From an uncultured Pelagibacteraceae bacterium (lineage in GTDB: Bacteria; Pseudomonadota; Alphaproteobacteria; Pelagibacterales; Pelagibacteraceae): DNA of 64,000 nucleotides. The notes under the pieces were generated by a model that saw only the letters and a list, made by a program, of their open reading frames with translations, was not told the origin of the DNA and did not search any database. Positions 52,822 to 61,340 of this stretch are shown here, in pieces. A program made the position numbers and the translations under genes. The stretch spans positions 1 to 64,000 of the forward strand of contig CACNTB010000004.1 of the NCBI GenBank assembly GCA_902623305.1, read 5' to 3'. Positions within the stretch are counted from its first letter, which is position 1. Each line of letters opens with the position of its first letter.

Positions 52822-53097
52822 CTACTTTTGCATTTTTTTTGCAGATCTAATCACATTGGTTATTCCAGCGACTACACCCAGAAAAAAAAATATTAATATA
52901 AACCAGGGTTTAGTACCAAAGGTCTTGTCAAAAATAAACCCAATAATTGTCCCCACTGCCACTGCAGAGACAAGTTCTGTGCTTAATTTGAATGCAGTTC
53001 CAATAGGTGAGGGGTCGTTCTTCTTATTGAAGAGTTTTTTCTTTGAAATCTTGCTTTTTGCAATCTCTAAGCGAGTTTTAAAAGGGTCTTTTGGCAT
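52822..53097 (-). CDS. atpI: ATP synthase protein I
   Basis: AFKLSTELVSAVAVGTIIGFIFDKTFGTKPWFILIFFFLGVVAGITNVIR. Confidence 0.88.
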   Translation of the reverse strand: MPKDPFKTRLEIAKSKISKKKLFNKKNDPSPIGTAFKLSTELVSAVAVGTIIGFIFDKTFGTKPWFILIFFFLGVVAGITNVIRSAKKMQK

Positions 53098-53106
53098 TTA
53101 TATAAT

Positions 53107-55680
53107 TTAAGCAACCATACTTTCTGCTTTTTGTAAATCAACAGCCACAAGCTGACTAATTCCTTTTTGAGGCATTGTCACCCCATATAGTCTATTCATT
53201 TTTGACATGGTTAAAGCATGATGAGTTACAATTATAAATTTGGTATTGGTTATTTTTATTAATTCCTCTAGTAGACTACAAAATCTTGTTACGTTGGCAT
53301 CGTCAAGCGGTGCATCAACTTCATCTAATACACATATAGGTGAAGGATTTGTTAAAAACACTGCAAAGATTAAAGAGAGAGCAGTCAAAGCTTGTTCACC
53401 TCCAGATAACAAAGTTATAGATTGAAGTCTTTTTCCTGGAGGACTAACTAACATTTCTAAACCTGCTTCAAGTGGATCATCAGAGTCCACTAATTCTAAT
53501 TTGGCATTTCCACCATTGAAAAGTTTTGTATAAACTTCATTAAATTTTCTATTAACTTTTTCAAAAGCTTCAATTAATCTTTCCCTTCCTTTTTGATTAA
53601 GTTCATTGATGCTATCTTTCAGTTTCACGATAGCAGTAACAAGATCGGCACGATCCTGTTCCATTTTTTTTATCTCTTCTTCATATTTACTTGTTTCTTC
53701 ATCTGCTTTTAAATTAACAGATCCTAATTTTTCTCTTTCTTGTTTTTTTTTGTCCAAAGCATCTTCTTGATCAATTGGATTTGGGAGTTCTTCTATCCCA
53801 TTTAAATTTGAATTTTCTAAAATATTTTCTTCATTCAAATTTAGCTCAGAACTAATTCTATCAAGCAGATCATTTTTTCTTTTTTGAAGACCTTCTATTG
53901 TAGCTCCTGAGCTTGCTTTTCTTTCTCTGATTTGAATTGATTGTTCTTGAATTTCATTTAACTGTGTTCTTAACATTTCAATTCTTTTATCTGTTTCATC
54001 TATAATCACCTCATTCTCAATTTTTTCTTTATCTGAAATTCTTAAGTTTTCTGAAATTTGACCTTTTCTTTCCGCCTGTGCTCTTGGTTGATTTTCTAAA
54101 TTACTTAATTGTTTTGATAATTTTTCTTTTCTTTGTATAAGTTCATTAACCATTTTTTCTGAGTTAGTTAATAAATTTTTCCAACTTTCAATTTCTGTTT
54201 CAATTGTTTTAATTCTCTCATTTCTTTTTAGAGATTCATTTTTAATTGATTGATTTTTACTATAAGCATCAGCATATTTTTCTTGCAGTAATTTTATATT
54301 TTCCGATTTTTTACTAACTCCTAATAATTCATTTCTAGATTTCTCATTTTTTAAATCATTTAAAAAACTATCTAACTCCATATTACATCTATCTAGAAGT
54401 GTAACTGCTTGATTTATTTCATTGCTATCTATTAATTCTCTTACTCTTGATATTGTATTTTTTACATTTTTTATTGGACCAACACTTATATTTACAGTTT
54501 CTTCAGCTAAATTGTTTACAACTTCATCAACTGCTTTTTGTTCTTCTTTAAGTTTATTTTTTGCACTTTCCAACTCTTCATTAGATAATTTTTCTGTTTC
54601 AAAATACTTCGAGTCTGTCTCAATTAATTCAGTTTTTTCTTCCTTCAATCTTTTTTCATTTGAGTTAGCGTCTATAATAATTCCTTTTTCCCTCGTGATA
54701 TCATCATCAAGTGTTTCAATTGATTTTTTGATACTTTCTATTTCATCTTGAATTCTTGTATTTTCCTCATCTAAACTTTGAAGTTCTAGATTAAGTCTTT
54801 GTATCCTTGATAAATTTTCTATATTTTTTTCTCTCAATGGATTTACTTTATCTGTAAAAGTTTTAATTGAATCTTCTAATTCAGATATTTTGTTATTAAA
54901 TCCTTCTACTTCTCCTTCTGCCTCAGTATTAATTTCATTTTCAATTCTAATTTCTTTATCTATTTCTAATAATTTTAAATAATATAAACCTGCTTCAATT
55001 TTTTTAATTTGATCTGAAATTTGTTTGTATTTTGTTGCCTCTTCAGCTTGTTTTTGTAGATTTGCTAGTTGCTTTTCTTGTTGTCTTCTAAGTTCATCTG
55101 CTCTTTTTAAATTATTTTCAGCAGCACCCAATCTTAATTCAGCCTCATGTCTTCTAACGTGTAAACCTGAAATTCCTGCAGCTTCTTCTAATATAGCTCT
55201 TCTATCTGTTGGCTTTGCAGTTACTAAAGCACCTATTCTTCCTTGGCTAATCATAGATGGAGAGTGAGCACCAGTTGAAAGATCTGCAAAAAACATTTGA
55301 GCGTCTCTTGCTCTTACTTCTTTATCATTAATATAGAATTTAGATCCTTTATCTTTTTCAATTTTTCTTCTAATTTGTATTTGCTCCAACCCACGGTATT
55401 GGATTGGACCTTCTTTATCTTTGTTTTCAATTTCAATAGATACTTCTGCAATATTTTTTGATGCTTTATTAGATGTTCCTGAAAATATAACATCCTCCAT
55501 ACCAGACCCACGCATACTTTTTGCCGAGGTCTCTCCCATTGCCCATCTTAAAGATTCTACAATGTTAGATTTTCCACAGCCGTTAGGACCCACTATACCA
55601 GTAAGACCATCTTCAATTAAGAAGTTGGTTTTTTCAGCAAAAGATTTAAATCCATTTAGTTGGATTTTTTTAAACTCCAT
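53107..55680 (-). CDS. smc: SMC-family chromosome segregation ATPase (857 aa, hinge apparently absent)
   Basis: N-terminal IVGPNGCGKSNIVESLRWAMGE Walker A; C-terminal LLSGGEQALTALSLIFAVF...CVLDEVDAPLDDANV; long coiled coils. Confidence 0.93.
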   Translation of the reverse strand: MEFKKIQLNGFKSFAEKTNFLIEDGLTGIVGPNGCGKSNIVESLRWAMGETSAKSMRGSGMEDVIFSGTSNKASKNIAEVSIEIENKDKEGPIQYRGLEQIQIRRKIEKDKGSKFYINDKEVRARDAQMFFADLSTGAHSPSMISQGRIGALVTAKPTDRRAILEEAAGISGLHVRRHEAELRLGAAENNLKRADELRRQQEKQLANLQKQAEEATKYKQISDQIKKIEAGLYYLKLLEIDKEIRIENEINTEAEGEVEGFNNKISELEDSIKTFTDKVNPLREKNIENLSRIQRLNLELQSLDEENTRIQDEIESIKKSIETLDDDITREKGIIIDANSNEKRLKEEKTELIETDSKYFETEKLSNEELESAKNKLKEEQKAVDEVVNNLAEETVNISVGPIKNVKNTISRVRELIDSNEINQAVTLLDRCNMELDSFLNDLKNEKSRNELLGVSKKSENIKLLQEKYADAYSKNQSIKNESLKRNERIKTIETEIESWKNLLTNSEKMVNELIQRKEKLSKQLSNLENQPRAQAERKGQISENLRISDKEKIENEVIIDETDKRIEMLRTQLNEIQEQSIQIRERKASSGATIEGLQKRKNDLLDRISSELNLNEENILENSNLNGIEELPNPIDQEDALDKKKQEREKLGSVNLKADEETSKYEEEIKKMEQDRADLVTAIVKLKDSINELNQKGRERLIEAFEKVNRKFNEVYTKLFNGGNAKLELVDSDDPLEAGLEMLVSPPGKRLQSITLLSGGEQALTALSLIFAVFLTNPSPICVLDEVDAPLDDANVTRFCSLLEELIKITNTKFIIVTHHALTMSKMNRLYGVTMPQKGISQLVAVDLQKAESMVA

Positions 55681-55688
55681 GCACTAAC

Positions 55689-56267
55689 TTATATCAGTTT
55701 TTCTAGCGCTTTTTTTAAATTTTTATAATTTAAGGGTTTTTCAAATTTTTCGTTGTTAATAATTATCGTGGGAGTTGCGTTAACTTTGAAGTTCTTTGCT
55801 CCATCGATTCGATCGTTTAAGACAAAATCTTCAATTTCTTTATTTTTTACACATGAATCAAAATCAATTGTAAACCCTTCATTTTTTAGAAATTTTTTCA
55901 AATTTTTATTTGCTTCCTCTATTGAACTTCCTTTAACCCATTTTTGTTGATTAGCATATAAACTTGCAAGGATATCTGAATTTCCATCATTTTTACACTG
56001 TGAAACTTTAGATGCATTAAAAGCAGCCATGTCTAATGGAAAATGTCTAAATTCAATTTTAGCAATTCCTTTATCTAGAAATTCTTCCTTTAATTGAGGA
56101 TAAACATTTTTATGAAAATTAGCACAGTGACTGCATGTTAAAGACTCAAATGCTATAATAGTTATTTTCGCTTCTTCGTTACCAACTGTTATTCTTTTAA
56201 TTTCCTCAGCTTGTACATTTAAAACTGTAGTAAAAAACATTAATATTGAGAATATAATTTTTTTCAT
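55689..56267 (-). CDS. DsbA family thiol:disulfide interchange protein
   Basis: Signal peptide; FESLTCSHCANFHKNVYPQL; VNATPTIIINNEKF. Confidence 0.92.
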   Translation of the reverse strand: MKKIIFSILMFFTTVLNVQAEEIKRITVGNEEAKITIIAFESLTCSHCANFHKNVYPQLKEEFLDKGIAKIEFRHFPLDMAAFNASKVSQCKNDGNSDILASLYANQQKWVKGSSIEEANKNLKKFLKNEGFTIDFDSCVKNKEIEDFVLNDRIDGAKNFKVNATPTIIINNEKFEKPLNYKNLKKALEKLI

Positions 56268-56752
56268 TTTTCTTTAAAAACCTTTGTTAATTCTATTAAT
56301 GATTTTTTAATTTTTTCGTTATTAACATCTTTAATTTTATCTTGATATTTACTAATTGCCACATTTTTAACTTTTGTGTCACTCTTGTCTGTCATTTCAT
56401 GTTCATCGTCAAAACTTATAAATTTAAGCTTTTCAACAACAGAATAGCCAAAAAAATTATTCATCTTATCTAAAATATCTTTTTTCGAATATTCTACGTC
56501 AACTTCATGTCCTCGCTTGACCATAACCACCAAGGTGCTAACACCAAATTTATTTGAATTTTTAAATGTTTTTGGATAGCAAATTTTAAATAATTCACTT
56601 CCAACTAAATATTTCCAATTGCTCAGCGTTTCTGAATATACATGACCTTTTTTATTTATTATTTTTTTGACATTTTTTGGCAAAGTGTCTTTGAAAGATC
56701 TTAACCCTTGAATGCTGGCGTTTCTCTGCTTAATATTATTTTTAGATTGCAT
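56264..56752 (-). CDS. DUF721/DciA-like protein
   Basis: W..LVG..l...C.P.. motif (NWKYLVGSELFKICYPKTF), alphaproteobacterial synteny with mutY/dsbA/smc. Confidence 0.75.
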   Translation of the reverse strand: MQSKNNIKQRNASIQGLRSFKDTLPKNVKKIINKKGHVYSETLSNWKYLVGSELFKICYPKTFKNSNKFGVSTLVVMVKRGHEVDVEYSKKDILDKMNNFFGYSVVEKLKFISFDDEHEMTDKSDTKVKNVAISKYQDKIKDVNNEKIKKSLIELTKVFKEK

Positions 56753-57739
56753 ATGAAAGATCCAATAATAACAAATAATATTCTTAATTGGTATGATTTA
56801 AATAAAAGATCTTTACCTTGGAGAAAGAATGTTTCTCAAACAAAAAAGGAATACCACACTTTAGTAAGTGAATTTATGTTGCAGCAAACACAGGTTGCAA
56901 CAGTAATACCTTACTTTAACAGATTTATTAAAAATATTCCTACGATTGAAAAATTATCTAAATATGACGATAGAAAACTAATTAAACTCTGGGAGGGTCT
57001 TGGATACTATTCAAGGGTAAGAAATTTAAAAAAAACAGCTCAAATAGTTGTTAAAAATTTTAATAAAAAAATACCTAGAAATTTTGTTGATTTAAAGTCT
57101 CTTCCGGGAATTGGAGATTATACAGCAAGTGCAATTTCTGCAATTGCATTCAATAAACCAATTATTCCTTTAGATGGAAATATTGAAAGAGTACTAAAGA
57201 GATACTTATTTTTAAAAAAACAAAATCAAATAAAAAAAGAAAATTTACACGAGAAGAAAAAAATTTTTGGAACATCTATTAAAAGATCTAATGATTATGC
57301 TCAAGCTTTAATGGAATTAGGAGCATTAATTTGTAAACCTATTAGTCCTAATTGTAAGAAATGTCCATTAGTAAAAAAATGTAAATCATTCAAAAATAAA
57401 AATTTTTATTTGGTAAAATTTAAAAAAAAAGATAAGGAAACTTTCTATAAGCTAAATGTTTATAAGAGAAATAATAATTATTTACTAATCAAAAATAACA
57501 AATTTAATTTTTTAAAAAATTTTAATATCTTTCCGATGGAGGAAGTAAATAATCCTAAAAATTTTGATCAAGATTTGAATTTTAAAATGTCTAATATGAG
57601 CATGAATATTAAAATTGAATTTAAAAATAAATATAATTTAAATAAAAATAATTATTGGATTGATCCAACAAAACTTCAAAATTATACACTGCCAACATTT
57701 ACAAAAAAGATTGTAAAATTTTTAGAAAGTCATAAATGA
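56753..57739 (+). CDS. mutY: A/G-specific adenine glycosylase
   Basis: LNWYDLNKRSLPWRKN; EFMLQQTQVATVIPYF; LPGIGDYTASAI; CKPISPNCKKCPLVKKC FeS motif. Confidence 0.95.
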   Translation: MKDPIITNNILNWYDLNKRSLPWRKNVSQTKKEYHTLVSEFMLQQTQVATVIPYFNRFIKNIPTIEKLSKYDDRKLIKLWEGLGYYSRVRNLKKTAQIVVKNFNKKIPRNFVDLKSLPGIGDYTASAISAIAFNKPIIPLDGNIERVLKRYLFLKKQNQIKKENLHEKKKIFGTSIKRSNDYAQALMELGALICKPISPNCKKCPLVKKCKSFKNKNFYLVKFKKKDKETFYKLNVYKRNNNYLLIKNNKFNFLKNFNIFPMEEVNNPKNFDQDLNFKMSNMSMNIKIEFKNKYNLNKNNYWIDPTKLQNYTLPTFTKKIVKFLESHK

Positions 57740-58878
57740 AAAAAATAGCAATAATTGGTGCTGGAATTTCTGGTTTGTATATTGCCAATTTATTTAAAGA
57801 TCATAAGGATTATCAGGTTACGATTTATGAAAAAAGAAATTCAATAGAAATAGATGAAGGCTATGGAATTCAACTGTCGGTAAATAGCGTAAAGCTTCTA
57901 AACAAAATAGGCTTCACTTCTCTCATTAAAGAGGAAAAATTTAATCCAAAAAAAATTGATTTTTATGAAATTAAAAATTTAAAAAAAATTTGTGACCTAG
58001 ATATTTCAAAATTTAATTCTGAAGATTGTAAATACACAACTTTGAAAAGATTAAAATTAATTCAATTTTTAAAAAGAAAACTGGACGAAGATATAATTAA
58101 ATATAACTATAGTATTGAACAGATTGATTACGATAAAGATTCAATAAAATTAATATTTGATAAAAAAAAAATAGCTTGTGATTATTTAATTATTTCAGAC
58201 GGTGTGTTTTCTAAGGGGAAGTCATTAATTTCAACCAATAAATCAAAACCAATTTACAATGATACGATTGCTATTAGGGGCAGTATATCGATAGAAAATC
58301 TTCAAAATATAAATGAAGAAAATATTTCTTTGTTTTTAGGACCGGACTTTCATTATGTTATTTATCCAATTAATAATGATAAAAATTTAAATTTTATTGG
58401 TATTTTAAAACATAAATTAAATTCAAATGAGCAAGAGAAATATAATCTTTTTACTGAGAATTCTTTTATAAAAAATATTAAATTAAAATTATCTCAAAAA
58501 GTTTCTCAAAGTTTTTTAGAAAGTCTTCAAAATATTAAATTATTTCCAATATTTGTAAGTAAAAATTTATATAATCCTCCAAAAAATATATTCCTTGTGG
58601 GAGATGCATTTTTTGCTTTTTCACCTTCATTTGCGCAGGGAGCTTCCCAATCAATTGAGGGAGCTAACGAATTATATGAATGTTTAATAAATAATAATAA
58701 TTTTTATGATATCAGATTAAAAAGAGTAAAAATGATTAACAGCAGATCTAATTTGAATCAATTTGCCTTCCATTTATCAAATCCAATTATGATTATATTT
58801 AGAAATATTTTTTTAAAACTTTTAACTAATAATAAAAAATTTTTACAAAGTTATTTGGGTAAAATTTATAAAAGTTAA
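57736..58878 (+). CDS. FAD-dependent monooxygenase (UbiH/salicylate hydroxylase-like)
   Basis: AIIGAGISGLYIANLFKD; IYEKRNSIEIDEGYGIQL; NIFLVGDAFFAFSPSFAQGASQSIEGA. Confidence 0.88.
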   Translation: MKKIAIIGAGISGLYIANLFKDHKDYQVTIYEKRNSIEIDEGYGIQLSVNSVKLLNKIGFTSLIKEEKFNPKKIDFYEIKNLKKICDLDISKFNSEDCKYTTLKRLKLIQFLKRKLDEDIIKYNYSIEQIDYDKDSIKLIFDKKKIACDYLIISDGVFSKGKSLISTNKSKPIYNDTIAIRGSISIENLQNINEENISLFLGPDFHYVIYPINNDKNLNFIGILKHKLNSNEQEKYNLFTENSFIKNIKLKLSQKVSQSFLESLQNIKLFPIFVSKNLYNPPKNIFLVGDAFFAFSPSFAQGASQSIEGANELYECLINNNNFYDIRLKRVKMINSRSNLNQFAFHLSNPIMIIFRNIFLKLLTNNKKFLQSYLGKIYKS

Positions 58879-59945
58879 TTTTTAGAAATTAATCTTTGTC
58901 TTAGATAATCAATAGGATAAGTTCGTCCATTTATATCACAGTGCCAAAAAGTCCATCCATTGCAACTTTCAGCTCCTAAAATAGTAGCCGCAACTTTGTG
59001 TATAGAACCCTCTGCTTGATTATGTTTTATACTACCATCAGCCATAATTCTGGCTGTTATTTTTTTCTTATTATCAAAAATATTAGTTCCAGGTTTAATT
59101 ATTCCAAGCTCAACTAATGAACCAAAAGGAATTCTTGGTTTTGATCTATTGTTTTTTAGTGTATCTAATAAATCATCTTCAATAGGCTTTGTAGCTTTTA
59201 TGCGCTGCTCAGCAGCTTTAAAATAATTTTTTTCTTGTTCTATTCCAAAATAATTTCTTCCTAATTTTTTTGCTACTGTAGCCGTTGTTCCTGATCCTAA
59301 AAAAGGATCTAGTATGAGGTCATTTTTATTAGATGTGGCTAGTAAAATTCTATGTAATAGTGCTTCTGGTTTTTGTGTAGAGTGAATTTTTTTTCCATCC
59401 TTTTTAAGTCTTTCAGAACCATTGCAAATTGGAAGATCCCAATTAGATCTCATTTGCAAATCATCATTTAAACATTTTAAAGATTGATAATTAAATGTAT
59501 ATTTTGATTTCTCACTTTTAGAAGCCCATATTAAAGTTTCATGAGCGTTAGTAAAACGTGTCCCTCTAAAGTTTGGCATTGGATTATTTTTATTCCAAAT
59601 AACATCGTTTAAAATCCAGAAACCTAAATTTTGGATTGCTGTGCCAACTCTAAAAATATTATGGTAGCTTCCTATAACCCAAATAGCTCCATCTTTTTTT
59701 AAAATTCTTTTACATTCACTAAGCCATTCATAAGTGAAGTCATCATATTTTTTAAAATTTTCAAATTGATCCCATTTATCATTTACCGCACTAACCTTTG
59801 ATCTATCTGGTCTAATTAATTCTCTTTTTAATTGTAAGTTGTAAGGAGGATCAGCAAAAATTAAATCAAAAGTTTCACGTGGAATTTTTTTTAATTCTTC
59901 GAGACTATTTCCATTAATAATTCTATTTTTGAAATCAGTTTTCAT
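58875..59945 (-). CDS. ccrM: CcrM-type adenine DNA methyltransferase (predicted GANTC specificity)
   Basis: IINGNSLEELKKIPRETFDLIFADPPYNLQL; LDPFLGSGTTA; C-terminal extension ARIMADGSIKHNQAEGSIHKVAATILGAESCNGWTFWHC typical of CcrM. Confidence 0.94.
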   Translation of the reverse strand: MKTDFKNRIINGNSLEELKKIPRETFDLIFADPPYNLQLKRELIRPDRSKVSAVNDKWDQFENFKKYDDFTYEWLSECKRILKKDGAIWVIGSYHNIFRVGTAIQNLGFWILNDVIWNKNNPMPNFRGTRFTNAHETLIWASKSEKSKYTFNYQSLKCLNDDLQMRSNWDLPICNGSERLKKDGKKIHSTQKPEALLHRILLATSNKNDLILDPFLGSGTTATVAKKLGRNYFGIEQEKNYFKAAEQRIKATKPIEDDLLDTLKNNRSKPRIPFGSLVELGIIKPGTNIFDNKKKITARIMADGSIKHNQAEGSIHKVAATILGAESCNGWTFWHCDINGRTYPIDYLRQRLISKN

Positions 59946-59957
59946 TTATAAAAATTA

Positions 59958-59986
59958 ATTAGACTCCAAATGGATTTTTCGGTCAA
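59958..59986 (-). promoter_or_regulatory. Candidate ccrM promoter with GANTC overlapping -10
   Basis: Minus strand TTGACC-N17-TCTAAT; GAGTC (GANTC) at 59962..59966 overlaps the -10. Confidence 0.45.
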
Positions 59987-60049
59987 CCTGAGATTGAAAA
60001 ATTTGAATTCGATTAGTGTTTTTAAATTAGAAGGTAACTAGATGTAGTG

Positions 60050-60613
60050 TTAATTTATTTTGGATATTGGTGAAAAAGTTTTTCTGTGATGTTTAGTAAT
60101 ACCTAATTTTTTTAAAGCTTTTAAATGCTGTTTTGTTCCGTACCCAAAATTTTTATCCCAATCATAACCTTTATTTTTTTTTGATAAGGTGGTTATAAAA
60201 TTATCTCTTGATACTTTTGCAATTATAGAAGCTGCCGAAATAGAGGGGACTTTTTTATCTCCTTTAATAACTGATTTTAATTTATAATTGTCTAATTCTG
60301 GAGTTTTGTTTCCATCTATTAGAATGTGTGTTGGTTTTTTCTTAAGTTTTTTGATGGCTCTTTTCATAGCCAGCAAACTTGCTTGCAGTATATTCAGCTT
60401 TTCAATTTCTTTGACAGATGCTTTGCCTATAGACCAAGTAGAATTTTTTTTTATATATGTGCATAGATACTCTCTCTCTTTTTTACTTAATGATTTTGAA
60501 TCTTTTAATAACTTTGGATTAATTGATTTTTTTAAAATTACTGCTGAAGCATAAACAGGCCCAATTAAACTTCCTCTACCAACCTCATCAACCCCAGCAA
60601 TTATTTTCATCAA
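60050..60613 (-). CDS. rnhB: Ribonuclease HII
   Basis: IIAGVDEVGRGSLIGPVYASAVIL; HILIDGN; SIIAKVSRD. Confidence 0.96.
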   Translation of the reverse strand: MMKIIAGVDEVGRGSLIGPVYASAVILKKSINPKLLKDSKSLSKKEREYLCTYIKKNSTWSIGKASVKEIEKLNILQASLLAMKRAIKKLKKKPTHILIDGNKTPELDNYKLKSVIKGDKKVPSISAASIIAKVSRDNFITTLSKKNKGYDWDKNFGYGTKQHLKALKKLGITKHHRKTFSPISKIN

Positions 60614-61329
60614 ATTTTTAACTTCAGATCTTTAATTTTTTCTCTAATTTTCTTTAAATCTTCCCATGAGCGTTTTTTATTTTCTGGAAAACGAATTAAA
60701 TAAGATGGATTGAAAGTTATCATTAAAGGGAATGTTTTGTTTTTTAAAATCACTTCCTTCCAATATCCTCTTTCAGCAGTGATTTTTTCACTTATTCCTG
60801 TTACAGCCTCCATTGCTGAACTACCCATCAAAACAATAATCTTTGGGTTTATAATTGATATATGCTCTTTTAAAAATACTGAGTATCTTTTAATTTCGGT
60901 TGAGGTTGGTTTTCTGTCATCAGGTGGTCTAAAATTGATTGCATAACTAGTGTAAATATTCTGTCTCTTAATATTAATAGCTATAAGCATTTTGTTAAGA
61001 AGTTCGCCAACTTCACCTCTAAATGGGAGGCCCAATTTTTCTTCTTCAGCCCCAGGAGACTCCCCAATTAACATCAAAGGGCTATTTATATTTCCCTCAC
61101 CTAAAATAATTTTGTTTGAATTTTCTTTCAATTTACAATTTTCAATTGAATTTATTTGATTTTTTAAATTTTTTAGTAATTCTTCTTTATTAATTTGCAG
61201 GGTGCCATTGTTCGTTTCTAAAATATTAAATCTATTTATTGGCTTATCAGCGAATATAAATTTAGGCTCAATAGTATTAATTAGATCTTGGTTTAAATTG
61301 GTATTTTGATTTATCACTTTTTTAGTCAT
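60610..61329 (-). CDS. Uracil-DNA glycosylase, family 4-like
   Basis: LMLIGESPGAEEEKLGLPFRGEVGELLNKML; NFRPPDDRKPTSTEI; MITFNPSYLIRFPENKK. Confidence 0.85.
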   Translation of the reverse strand: MTKKVINQNTNLNQDLINTIEPKFIFADKPINRFNILETNNGTLQINKEELLKNLKNQINSIENCKLKENSNKIILGEGNINSPLMLIGESPGAEEEKLGLPFRGEVGELLNKMLIAINIKRQNIYTSYAINFRPPDDRKPTSTEIKRYSVFLKEHISIINPKIIVLMGSSAMEAVTGISEKITAERGYWKEVILKNKTFPLMITFNPSYLIRFPENKKRSWEDLKKIREKIKDLKLKI

Positions 61330-61340
61330 AGTATGGTAAC

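Noticed and set aside
54422-55687. Plus-strand ORFs opposite smc (54422..54751, 55025..55267, 55421..55687)
   Set aside because: Ser/Phe-rich antisense of Glu/Lys-rich coiled coil; no independent coding support.
58875-59945. Restriction-modification system
   Set aside because: No adjacent restriction endonuclease; sequence and C-terminal extension indicate an orphan CcrM cell-cycle methyltransferase.
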